Positions 24,495 through 31,308 of a DNA stretch of 35,572 nt are shown here, piece by piece (position 1 is the stretch's first letter; each line of letters starts with the position of its first letter). The stretch covers positions 1-35,572 of the forward strand of contig CAYSBR010000038.1 in NCBI GenBank assembly GCA_964429385.1, given 5' to 3'. The notes beneath the pieces are model-generated. The model ran no database searches and was not told where the DNA came from. It worked only from the letters and a program-made list of their open reading frames with translations. The translations under genes were made by a program, and so were the position numbers. The DNA is from UBA2377 sp964429385 (GTDB lineage: Bacteria; Verrucomicrobiota; Verrucomicrobiia; Opitutales; Opitutaceae).

Positions 24495-25610
24495 ATGCCT
24501 GAGTTGCACACGCCTTTAATCCGTCCTGCCCGGCGGCCGTCCGTGCCGGGACTTTCGGCCAAGTCTGACCGCCGCTCCATCCAGATTGGAGTGATCGGGA
24601 CGATCGGCGTGCACCTGTTGCTGTTTTTGGTGCTGCCGCCTTTGATGAAGATGGAGCCCGTGGAAATGCTGCCGCGGGCACCGGCGGCTCCTCAGTTCGA
24701 CATCGAGCTGTCCGAGGATATGTTCACCCCGCCGGACGAGGAAGTGCCATCGCCATCGCGGTTCGTTGAGGTGAATCCTGATGCCCCGGACAACGAGCCG
24801 GACAAGACCATCAATTTCGGAGCCCAGAACCAGCAGGTGGCCCAGGAAACGCCCAGCACCGAAATCGGTGGCGACCGTCCGGCGATGGAGGGACGGACCG
24901 ACATTGAGTCCAACCAGATCGTGAGCGGGCAATTGCTGCCTGATGAACCGCTCATGCCGAGCGCTCCGCCGGTCGAAGCCGTCGTCGGTGAGCAGGCGGT
25001 GGCGACAACGGCGCCGCAGCTTGAGCAAATCCCCTTGCCGGGCGTCGAGCGGTATGAGGGGGAATCTCCCGATGGCTTTGGCGGCAACATTGCGAAATTT
25101 CCGGAGCGGGCCACTGATGCCCCGGAATACGTGGAAGGGGTGCGGGATGTGCCGCTGATTCAGGGCGCGACTGGCTTCACCCCCCAGGTGGATCCACGCA
25201 ATCCCCGCCCGGCCCCCCGCCTCGAACGGCGGGCGCGTCCGGCTATTTTTTCCGAGAACCGCATTGGCACCGCCAACATCGGCCCGGTTGCTTACGATGC
25301 GAAGTGGAGCAACTACGGCCAGTATCTCCAGCAGCTCATAGAAACAGTGCAGGTTCAATGGGAGCGTCTGTTGCACCAAAGCCGGGTCCAGCCGCCCCGG
25401 GGAACGACCGTCACGGTGAAGTTCCGCCTCGATAAATCGGGCCATGTCAGCGAAATCATCGACGTCACAAGCGAGTCGAACCATGAGCCGGCCAAGCGCA
25501 GCTGCATCGGGGCCATCACGGATCGCTCGCCCTATGGAGAGTGGACCGAGGATATGGTCACTCTGCTGGGGGAAACCCAGGAACTGACGTTCACGTTTTA
25601 CTACATGTGA
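24495..25610 (+). CDS. TonB-like energy transducer
   Basis: A 371-residue inner-membrane anchored protein. A basic N-terminus (SAKSDRRS) precedes one transmembrane helix, about residues 30-50 (IGVIGTIGVHLLLFLVLPPL). A long Pro/Glu/Asp-rich, presumably extended periplasmic region follows (about 55-270). The last 90 residues resemble the TonB/TolA C-terminal domain: YGQYLQQLIETVQVQWERLL, then GTTVTVKFRLDKSGHVSEIIDVTSES. This is the architecture of proteins that connect an ExbBD-type motor to outer-membrane receptors. The spacer is acidic rather than the usual Pro-Lys type. No exbB or exbD lies nearby. It begins 21 bp after maf and ends overlapping the RluA-type gene. Confidence 0.72.
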   Translation: MPELHTPLIRPARRPSVPGLSAKSDRRSIQIGVIGTIGVHLLLFLVLPPLMKMEPVEMLPRAPAAPQFDIELSEDMFTPPDEEVPSPSRFVEVNPDAPDNEPDKTINFGAQNQQVAQETPSTEIGGDRPAMEGRTDIESNQIVSGQLLPDEPLMPSAPPVEAVVGEQAVATTAPQLEQIPLPGVERYEGESPDGFGGNIAKFPERATDAPEYVEGVRDVPLIQGATGFTPQVDPRNPRPAPRLERRARPAIFSENRIGTANIGPVAYDAKWSNYGQYLQQLIETVQVQWERLLHQSRVQPPRGTTVTVKFRLDKSGHVSEIIDVTSESNHEPAKRSCIGAITDRSPYGEWTEDMVTLLGETQELTFTFYYM

Positions 25611-26356
25611 GCAAGGACGCGGAGAAATGCTGGTCCCGGCTCCCGCTGGGCGAAGAGGTGAAATTACTCGTCCACGACGCCAACGGACTTGCCGCGCTAG
25701 CCAAGCCCGCCGGCACGCTTTCGCACCCGAACGCCGCCGGGGATGAAAAGCGATCGTTGCTGCAAGCGCGCTATGAGCCTGAAGGTGAGTTTTATTTCTG
25801 GTCGAATGAGCCGGGCGACGTCCGGCGGCTCTGGCTTCTCAACCGTCTCGATTCGGCCACTTCCGGAGTCATTCTGGTCAGCGCAGATGAAATGTTGGCC
25901 GCGGCAATCCGCCTGCACTTCAGGCAGAAACGGGTGCGCAAAATCTACAATGCACTGGTCTTCGGTCGTCCCCAGGCGGCGCAACAGGTCTGGCGTGACC
26001 GTCTGGCGGTGGCGAAAAAGGGAGGCCATATCCGCACGACGGCCGCGGGCAACATCCCGGCGGAATGCCGCATGCAAATCCTGCGGAGCGGGGCGGGGAG
26101 CGCGCTTCTGCAACTTGAGCCCATCACCGGGCGCAGCCATCAGTTGCGGGTGCAGTGCGCCCGCCGGCATCTGCCCATCGTGGGCGATCAGACTTACGGC
26201 GATTTTGCGCGCAATCGTGAATTCGCCAAGGCGACCGGGCTGAAGCGGTTGTTCCTGCATTCGCTGGAGACGGCGTTCGATTATGAATTCAAGGGCCGGC
26301 GCTGTCACTTTGCCGCGCGGGCTCCGCTGCCGGCCGAGTTCACCGCCGCGTTGTGA
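25607..26356 (+). CDS. RluA-family RNA pseudouridine synthase
   Basis: Isomerises uridine to pseudouridine in rRNA or tRNA. The 249 residues start at GTG 25607, which overlaps the stop of the TonB-like gene as GTGA and suggests translational coupling. A start at ATG 25541 would overlap that gene by 70 nt and adds residues with no family match. The motifs are VHDANGLAALAKPAGTLSHP, LLNRLDSATSGVILVS with catalytic Asp82, KIYNALVFG and PITGRSHQLRVQCARRHLPIVGDQTYG. There is no N-terminal S4 domain. The target position in RNA cannot be deduced. Confidence 0.88.
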   Translation: MSKDAEKCWSRLPLGEEVKLLVHDANGLAALAKPAGTLSHPNAAGDEKRSLLQARYEPEGEFYFWSNEPGDVRRLWLLNRLDSATSGVILVSADEMLAAAIRLHFRQKRVRKIYNALVFGRPQAAQQVWRDRLAVAKKGGHIRTTAAGNIPAECRMQILRSGAGSALLQLEPITGRSHQLRVQCARRHLPIVGDQTYGDFARNREFAKATGLKRLFLHSLETAFDYEFKGRRCHFAARAPLPAEFTAAL

Positions 26357-26375
26357 GGACGCGGCTGGCGCGGCA

Positions 26376-26404
26376 TTGACAAACCATCCTGCCCCCGGCA
26401 ATCA
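26376..26404 (+). promoter_or_regulatory. Candidate promoter of the DAHP synthase leader
   Basis: A perfect -35 consensus TTGACA lies at 26376-26381, 20 bp after the preceding gene's stop. The -10 region after a 17-nt spacer, CAATCA (26399-26404), is poor. If transcription starts near 26411, the leader GTG at 26413 would be almost at the 5' end of the RNA. Confidence 0.4.
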
Positions 26405-26412
26405 ACAAACCA

Positions 26413-26499
26413 GTGAACCGCGTCGCCGCTTACTTTTACCGTTTTGCTTTCTGGGGCTACTTTACCCAGGAAGGTACGGGCGGCTGCCGCGAAAACTGA
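26413..26499 (+). CDS. Aromatic-amino-acid-rich attenuator leader peptide
   Basis: A 28-codon ORF, GTG start at 26413 and TGA stop at 26497-26499, too short for ordinary gene finding. Residues 7-17 read YFYRFAFWGYF: three Tyr, four Phe and one Trp in eleven codons, unlike anything expected by chance in GC-rich intergenic DNA. It lies 77 bp upstream of DAHP synthase and is followed by an antiterminator/terminator pair, exactly the layout of amino-acid-responsive attenuators such as those of pheA and trp operons. No ATG is available in this frame and no Shine-Dalgarno is seen before the GTG. The product is expected to act only through its translation, with stalling at Tyr, Phe or Trp codons when the matching charged tRNA is scarce. 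Confidence 0.82.
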   Translation: MNRVAAYFYRFAFWGYFTQEGTGGCREN

Positions 26500-26534
26500 A
26501 TCTTCATCCCGTAAAATTTCGCAAAAAGCCGCCC
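26478..26534 (+). promoter_or_regulatory. Antiterminator pairing of the DAHP synthase attenuator
   Basis: GGGCGGC (26478-26484, region 2) is perfectly complementary to GCCGCCC (26528-26534, region 3). Region 3 is also the left arm of the terminator, so the two structures exclude each other. Region 2 can alternatively pair with GCCGC at 26425-26429 (region 1), just before the aromatic codons. TACGGG (26475-26480) and CCCGTA (26508-26513) give a further alternative stem. A ribosome stalled on the aromatic codons would mask region 1 and free region 2; one finishing at the stop codon would cover region 2. Confidence 0.72.
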
Positions 26535-26553
26535 GAAACAGGCGGCTTTTTTT
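26523..26553 (+). terminator. Attenuator terminator upstream of DAHP synthase
   Basis: GCCGCC (26528-26533) and GGCGGC (26541-26546) form the stem core with loop CGAAACA. Five A before it can extend the stem into the seven T (26547-26553) that follow. It sits inside the leader, 23 bp before the DAHP synthase ATG, so it must be conditional for that gene to be expressed from the leader promoter. Confidence 0.85.
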
Positions 26554-26576
26554 GTCTCTCAAACCCACACCGCACC

Positions 26577-27614
26577 ATGATTCTGCCCAAGTCCAACCGT
26601 CTCTCGCCCGCCCAGGAAGCCGAGATCACCGCCATCGTTACAGAGTTCAGCTGCACGATCCAACCCATCACCGGCGCGGTCCGCACCATCTACGCCATCG
26701 TGGGTGATGAAAGGGATGACCTTATGATCAACCGTCTCGAAGGGCTCGATTATGTGGAGCGGATCGATCGCATCCAGTCGCCCTTCAAACTGATGGACCG
26801 GAGGTCGGATCTGGCCAATGGCAAGCTCACGATCGGTGGCGTGACCCTCGGGGAAGACCTGTTCGTCATCGCCGGGCAGTGCACCATTGATCCGAAGAAC
26901 CCGAATTACTTCTATGAAACCGCCGCCGCGGTGAAAGAAGCCGGAGCCAATGTGATCCGGGGCGGTGTCTGGAAACCGCGGACGAATCCCTACAGCTTCC
27001 AAGGCGACAACCGGTCGCTTGAAATTCTCATGGAAGCGTCGCGCCGCACAGGACTGCCGGTGGATGCGGAAGTCATGGACGAGGAGCAGCTCAAGCTGGC
27101 TCTCGGGGCCGGTGTCACGGTGTTGCAGGTCGGTGCCCGCAATGCCCTGAATTATTCGCTGTTGCGAGCCATCGGCCGCGCCATCGGGAACCGGCCCGAT
27201 GTTTCCGTTTTGCTCAAGCGCAGTGTGCACATGGGGCCGCTCAACGAGTTCATTTCCGCGGCCGAATACATCGCCGCTTTCGGCAATCCCAATATCATGC
27301 TCTGCCCGCGCGGCACCACGCCGACGCTCGATGGTTACCGCAATCACCCCGATGAAAGTGCGACTCCCTTGCTTAAGGAGAAGACTTGGGCGGCTGTGGT
27401 GGTGGACCCTTCGCACTCGGTGGGCAAGGCAGCCTATGTGCCCGCCGCCGCGCTTGCCGCCGTGGCCTATGGCGCGGATGGCCTTTGCATCGAATCGCAC
27501 ATCGAACCCCAGCACGGGATCGGCGACGACCCGAAGCAATCAATCACGCCCGATGTGCTGGCCAGGGTCATCCGCCAGGCCAAGGCGCTTTGGCAACTCC
27601 GCCGTCAGGCGTAG
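26577..27614 (+). CDS. aroF: 3-deoxy-7-phosphoheptulonate (DAHP) synthase, type I-beta with N-terminal regulatory domain
   Basis: Condenses phosphoenolpyruvate and erythrose 4-phosphate to DAHP, the committed step of the shikimate pathway. In the 345 residues, about 15-78 form a ferredoxin-like regulatory domain (ITAIVTEFSCTIQPITGAVR, YVERIDRIQSPFKLMDR), as in the Thermotoga maritima enzyme, where Tyr and Phe inhibit by binding there. The catalytic barrel has AGQCTIDP with metal-ligand Cys102, RGGVWKPRTNPYSFQG, VLLKRSVHMG, CPRGTTPTLDGYRN, VVDPSHSVGK with His280, and IESHIEPQHGIGDDPKQS with Glu306 and the Asp ligand. ATG 26577 follows the attenuator. The enzyme thus seems controlled twice: allosterically through the N-domain and by transcription attenuation. 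The symbol follows common use for DAHP synthases. Confidence 0.95.
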   Translation: MILPKSNRLSPAQEAEITAIVTEFSCTIQPITGAVRTIYAIVGDERDDLMINRLEGLDYVERIDRIQSPFKLMDRRSDLANGKLTIGGVTLGEDLFVIAGQCTIDPKNPNYFYETAAAVKEAGANVIRGGVWKPRTNPYSFQGDNRSLEILMEASRRTGLPVDAEVMDEEQLKLALGAGVTVLQVGARNALNYSLLRAIGRAIGNRPDVSVLLKRSVHMGPLNEFISAAEYIAAFGNPNIMLCPRGTTPTLDGYRNHPDESATPLLKEKTWAAVVVDPSHSVGKAAYVPAAALAAVAYGADGLCIESHIEPQHGIGDDPKQSITPDVLARVIRQAKALWQLRRQA

Positions 27615-27676
27615 ATCGGCTCCAACTCCAGAGCACTTTACGAAGAGCTGCGGTCGGATTCGGCAGGGAAATCGTT

Positions 27677-27746
27677 GGCCACAAGCGGCACAAGAACGCA
27701 CCAAAAGATCGAATCCCTGGTGCTTATTTTTGCGTCTTTTTGTGGC
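27677..27746. repeat. Degenerate second copy of the ccacgaagaacacaaag-type inverted repeat
   Basis: The left part holds CCACAAGCGGCACAAGAACG (27679-27698) and the right part, read on the minus strand, AGCCACAAAAAGACGCAAAA. Both resemble the arms at 4728-4821, but they are diverged and pair imperfectly. It lies in the 288-bp gap after the DAHP synthase gene, otherwise empty of recognisable features up to the palindrome at 27885. Confidence 0.4.
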
Positions 27747-27884
27747 TGTGATTTGGTTTGGATTGCTCTGGCGCCCCCTGTTGAAGCCCACTTTTGGTGG
27801 CCGCTTGGTTTAGGTGTTTGGCGACTTCCCGACAGGGTAAAAGGGAAAGTTTCCCCAGGGAAAAACTTGCAATTATGACAAATA

Positions 27885-27902
27885 GTGGCCACATGTGGCC
27901 AC
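27885..27902. promoter_or_regulatory. Perfect palindrome abutting the antitoxin start codon (probable autoregulatory operator)
   Basis: GTGGCCACATGTGGCCAC is an 18-bp perfect palindrome whose last base directly precedes the ATG at 27903. Phd/YefM antitoxins repress their own operon by binding palindromes at the promoter or start region. A weak -10-like TATGAC (27874-27879) lies just upstream. Confidence 0.7.
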
Positions 27903-28235
27903 ATGAAGAAGTCAAAACGAGTTCTGGGTGCCAAGGCACTGCTTCCAAGCGAGGGCGGGCGGGTGGAGGAGCCTTCGCTCCTCGGCCGCCGGACGGAGGT
28001 TTCGGTGCGCGAAGCCAAAGACCAGTTGTCGGCGCTCCTGCAACGGGCCGCCGCCGGCGAGGAAATCGTCATCACTTCCGATGGTGAGCCCAAGGCCATG
28101 CTGGTGCGGCACAAGCCTGTCTTGACTGGCAAGCCATGGCACTCGCTTGCGGGATTCCGGGCCACTTTGCCGGAAACTCCTGATTCCGTTGCGATGGTCA
28201 GCGCCGCGCGGGGCGATTACGGCGATGTATCTTGA
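27903..28235 (+). CDS. Phd/YefM-family antitoxin
   Basis: A 110-residue antitoxin that neutralises the PIN toxin encoded next to it and probably represses the operon. The Phd/YefM fold covers about residues 31-70: TEVSVREAKDQLSALLQRAAAGEEIVITSDGEPKAMLVRH, with the usual AKxxLSxLL helix and the exxVITxxGxPxAxLV strand. The first 30 residues are a basic and then acidic extension without known function. The C-terminal tail, about 71-110, is the part that in this family wraps the toxin. ATG 27903 follows the palindrome directly; an alternative GTG at 27885 would place the palindrome inside the coding region. The gene overlaps the toxin by 11 nt. Confidence 0.88.
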   Translation: MKKSKRVLGAKALLPSEGGRVEEPSLLGRRTEVSVREAKDQLSALLQRAAAGEEIVITSDGEPKAMLVRHKPVLTGKPWHSLAGFRATLPETPDSVAMVSAARGDYGDVS

Positions 28236-28647
28236 TACCTCGGTCGTCGTGAAGCTTTACACGCCGGAGCCCGACTCCGGCGTGTGCGAGCGTCTGGTGG
28301 CGGGGCACAGGATCGTTTCATCCGAACTCCTGTACGCGGAACTGTGGTCGGCCTTGCTGGCGAAGGAAAGGAACGGGATGCTGGCTCCGCACGACCGCGA
28401 GCGGGTGTGGCATCTTTTTGAGATCCACCTGCTGGATGAAGTTGTGGAGCTGGTGGAGATAGATGGTCAGGTCGTGCGCGAAGCGGCCGAGATGATCGCC
28501 CGCGTGCACCCGAGCGTGCCGCTGCGCACGCTCGATGCGATTCATCTGGCGACTTACGCGGGGGTGGAGGCCGGGCCTTTGTTCACGCGGGACAAACGTA
28601 TGCGTGATGCGGCGCGGTTGCTTTCGTTCCCGCTCGCCGACGACTAG
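28225..28647 (+). CDS. PIN-domain ribonuclease toxin (VapC-like)
   Basis: A 140-residue PIN-domain protein, a Mg-dependent endoribonuclease that typically cuts tRNA or rRNA when freed from its antitoxin. The four acidic active-site positions are complete: Asp4 (MYLDTSVVVKLY), Glu39 (LLYAELWSAL), Asp104 (LRTLDAIHLATY) and Asp123 (LFTRDKRMRDAA). The ATG at 28225 lies within the antitoxin's last codons, which ensures coupled synthesis. The toxin is paired with a Phd/YefM-type antitoxin, a common PIN partner. It converges on mutS with a 3-nt gap. The active site appears intact, so the module is probably functional. Confidence 0.92.
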   Translation: MYLDTSVVVKLYTPEPDSGVCERLVAGHRIVSSELLYAELWSALLAKERNGMLAPHDRERVWHLFEIHLLDEVVELVEIDGQVVREAAEMIARVHPSVPLRTLDAIHLATYAGVEAGPLFTRDKRMRDAARLLSFPLADD

Positions 28648-28650
28648 GCG

Positions 28651-31212
28651 TCAAAGCAGGTCAAGCTGGGCATCATCCGCCGGCGTGACGGTGATTTTCT
28701 TCTTTGGCCGGGTGGCTGGAGCAGGGGCGGGGAGCGAAACCTGGGTGTCGTCGCTCTCGAGCTTTTGCAAAATGGTTTTGGCCCGGTCGATCACACTGAG
28801 CGGCAGCCCGGCGAGACGGGCGACCTGGATGCCGTAGCTGCGGTCGGCGGCTCCGGGGATGACGCGGCGGACAAAGACGATCTCATCGTTCCACTCTTTC
28901 ACGGCCACCGAGAAGTTACGCAGCCGCGGCAGGTGTTTTTCGAGTTGGGTGAGTTCCTGGTAATGGGTGGCGAAGAGGGTGCGTGGGCCCCGCTCCGCGC
29001 TGCGGTGCAGGTATTCGACCACAGCCCAGGCGATGCTCAGACCGTCGTAGGTCGAGGTGCCGCGACCGATCTCGTCGAGGATGATGAGTGAACGATCGGT
29101 GGCGTTGTTCAGGATATTCGCGGTTTCGTTCATCTCGACCATGAACGTGGAATTACCCCGGGCGAGGTCGTCGCTTGCGCCCACCCGGGAGAAGATGCGG
29201 TCAACCAGTCCCACGCGACAGGCCTTGGCCGGGGTCCAGCAGCCGATCTGGGCCAGGAGGACGATGAGCGCAACCTGCCGGATGTAGGTGGACTTACCCG
29301 CCATGTTGGGGCCGGTGATGAGCGCGAGCTGGGCGTCATCACAGGACAGGAGAGTGTCGTTGGGCACGAAGGCCTGATTGGCTCCACGGGCCGTCACTTC
29401 TGCCGACCGGAGCATTTGCTCGACCACGGGATGGCGGCCATCGGCGATCGCCAAGGCTTCGCCATCATCAATTTCCGGGCGGCAATAATCCCATTCGCGG
29501 GCCAGCAGGCTCCATCCGGCCAGCACGTCCAATTCCGCCAGCGCATCCGCCGTCGCGGTCAGCGCGGCGGCATCGGCGATGACCGATGAAACCATGGCGT
29601 TGAACAGCTCCTGTTCGCGGGTGAGGGCGTTTTCCTCGGCGTGGAGAATCTCCTTTTCCTTCTGCTTGAGCGCTTCGGTGACGTAGCGTTCGCCGCTGAC
29701 CGTGGTCTGGCGGCGGATATAATCCTCCGGCACGAGGTGCAGGTTGGCTTTGGTTATCTCGATGTAGTAGCCGAAATTGTTGGTGAACCTGACCTTCAGG
29801 CTGCGGATGCCGGTGCGCTCCTGTTCGGCGCGTTCGAGCTCGGACAGCCACGTCTTGTTGTCCGTCGTGAGCGAACGCAGGCGGTCCAGTTCCGCATCAT
29901 AGCCCGAGCGGATGTAATTACCATCGGCGACGTCGGCGGGCAGTTCATCATTGAGCCCGCCGGCCAGCAAGTCTCGCAGACCGGGCAGCTCATCAATTCG
30001 CGGCGGATACTCCGCGGCGAGCCGTCCGCCCCAGGAGGCGAGCTCGGTGCGCAAGGCCGGCAGGCGGGCGAGGGTATCGCGCACGCCGCCGAGTTCGCGC
30101 GGGTTGCGCAGCCGGTTTTGCAGCCGCCCGAGAATGCGGGGGATATCGCGGATATGGCCGAGCAATTCACGGAGGGAAGCGAGGCGGGGGGAGTCGGCGA
30201 GTAATTCGCCGACCAGGCTTTGCCGCCGGTGGATTTCGGCAAGGTCGAGCGTGGGGGCGGCCAGCCAGCGCTCCAGCAGACGGGCTCCCGCCGCCGTACC
30301 GGTGCGGTTGATGGCCTCGAGCAGGGAGCCTTCCCGACCGCCGCGGGAAGATTGGAAAATCTCCAGGTTGCGCAGGGTGGAGGGATCGAGCAACAATGTG
30401 CCCGCGCTGCGATACTCCTGCAGACGACGGAGGTTCTCGGGTTTTGCGCGCAGGTTTTCCGTCGCGTAGTGCACCAGCGCTCCGGCCACACCCAGCGCAG
30501 GGTGATCGTGCGCGAGTCCGAATCCCTGGAGGTTGAGCACACCGAGCGTATCCATGACCGTCTTGGCCCCGGTCGCGGCTTCGAAGTTGTAGGCCGGCAG
30601 GTCGGAGCAGAGGCGATCTGCGCAGAAGCTATGCAACAGGTGGGCCGCCGTCTGCTCGTGGGGAGCCGCCTGCCAGGTTTCCAGCGCCCCTTCGGGCAAG
30701 ATCATCTCAGCCGGGTCAAGCGCGGTGAGGACGGGCAGGAGGTTTTCCACCCGGGAATCAGAAGCGAGGCGGAACTCACCGGTGGAAAGATCGAGCCAGG
30801 CCGCGTGCAAACCCGCTTTGTCGAGAGTGACGGCGGCGAGGTAGTGGTTCCGGTTGGCATCAAGCTGGTTCGCTGCGAGGGTCGTGCCAGGGGAGAGGAT
30901 GCGGGTCAGCGTGCGCCTGACCAGTTTGCCGGCTTTGGCCGGCTCGGCCTGGTCGCAGATGGCCACTTTTTTACCGGCGGCCAGCAGCTTATTGACGTAG
31001 GTATCCGCGGCATGGGCGGGGATGCCGGCCATCGGATGCTCCTGCCGTTTGGTGAGGGTGAGCCCGCAGAGGCGTGAGGCGGTGATGGCATCATCGAAGA
31101 ACATCTCGAAGAAGTCGCCCAAGCGGAAGAGCAGCAGCGTGTCGCGCGGCAGCCCGCGCTTCACCTCAAAATACTGCTGCATCATCGGGGTCAGCTTCAC
31201 TTCGGTGCTCAT
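28651..31212 (-). CDS. mutS: DNA mismatch repair protein MutS
   Basis: Recognises mismatches and small loops and starts repair together with MutL. It has 853 residues, the same length as E. coli MutS. The mismatch-reading Phe-x-Glu motif is Phe34-Phe35-Glu36 (RLGDFFEMFFDDA). Connector, lever and clamp domains follow (RRQSLVGELL, FTNNFGYYIEITKANL). The C-terminal ATPase has Walker A GPNMAGKSTYIRQ, STFMVEMNETANIL, Walker B IILDEIGRGTSTYDG and FATHYQEL, and the C-terminal helix-turn-helix region LAGLPLSVIDRAK. ATG 31212 is chosen because MSTEVKLTPMMQQYFEVK is the family N-terminus; the reading frame remains open upstream for another 450 codons, but that stretch is antisense to two other genes. 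It is divergent from the hydrolase gene. Confidence 0.97.
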   Translation of the reverse strand: MSTEVKLTPMMQQYFEVKRGLPRDTLLLFRLGDFFEMFFDDAITASRLCGLTLTKRQEHPMAGIPAHAADTYVNKLLAAGKKVAICDQAEPAKAGKLVRRTLTRILSPGTTLAANQLDANRNHYLAAVTLDKAGLHAAWLDLSTGEFRLASDSRVENLLPVLTALDPAEMILPEGALETWQAAPHEQTAAHLLHSFCADRLCSDLPAYNFEAATGAKTVMDTLGVLNLQGFGLAHDHPALGVAGALVHYATENLRAKPENLRRLQEYRSAGTLLLDPSTLRNLEIFQSSRGGREGSLLEAINRTGTAAGARLLERWLAAPTLDLAEIHRRQSLVGELLADSPRLASLRELLGHIRDIPRILGRLQNRLRNPRELGGVRDTLARLPALRTELASWGGRLAAEYPPRIDELPGLRDLLAGGLNDELPADVADGNYIRSGYDAELDRLRSLTTDNKTWLSELERAEQERTGIRSLKVRFTNNFGYYIEITKANLHLVPEDYIRRQTTVSGERYVTEALKQKEKEILHAEENALTREQELFNAMVSSVIADAAALTATADALAELDVLAGWSLLAREWDYCRPEIDDGEALAIADGRHPVVEQMLRSAEVTARGANQAFVPNDTLLSCDDAQLALITGPNMAGKSTYIRQVALIVLLAQIGCWTPAKACRVGLVDRIFSRVGASDDLARGNSTFMVEMNETANILNNATDRSLIILDEIGRGTSTYDGLSIAWAVVEYLHRSAERGPRTLFATHYQELTQLEKHLPRLRNFSVAVKEWNDEIVFVRRVIPGAADRSYGIQVARLAGLPLSVIDRAKTILQKLESDDTQVSLPAPAPATRPKKKITVTPADDAQLDLL

Positions 31213-31308
31213 CAGGCCGCAACGCTCAGGAAAACGATCAATCACGCAAAGAAAAATGTGCGCATACCAGGACCTTGCCTTGGCCCTCGACCGAGTTTGC
31301 ATGGGGGC

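Noticed and set aside
27615..27884. Coding frames in the gap after DAHP synthase
   Set aside because: Short overlapping frames here lack protein-like composition, and the region contains degenerate repeats. I see no gene.
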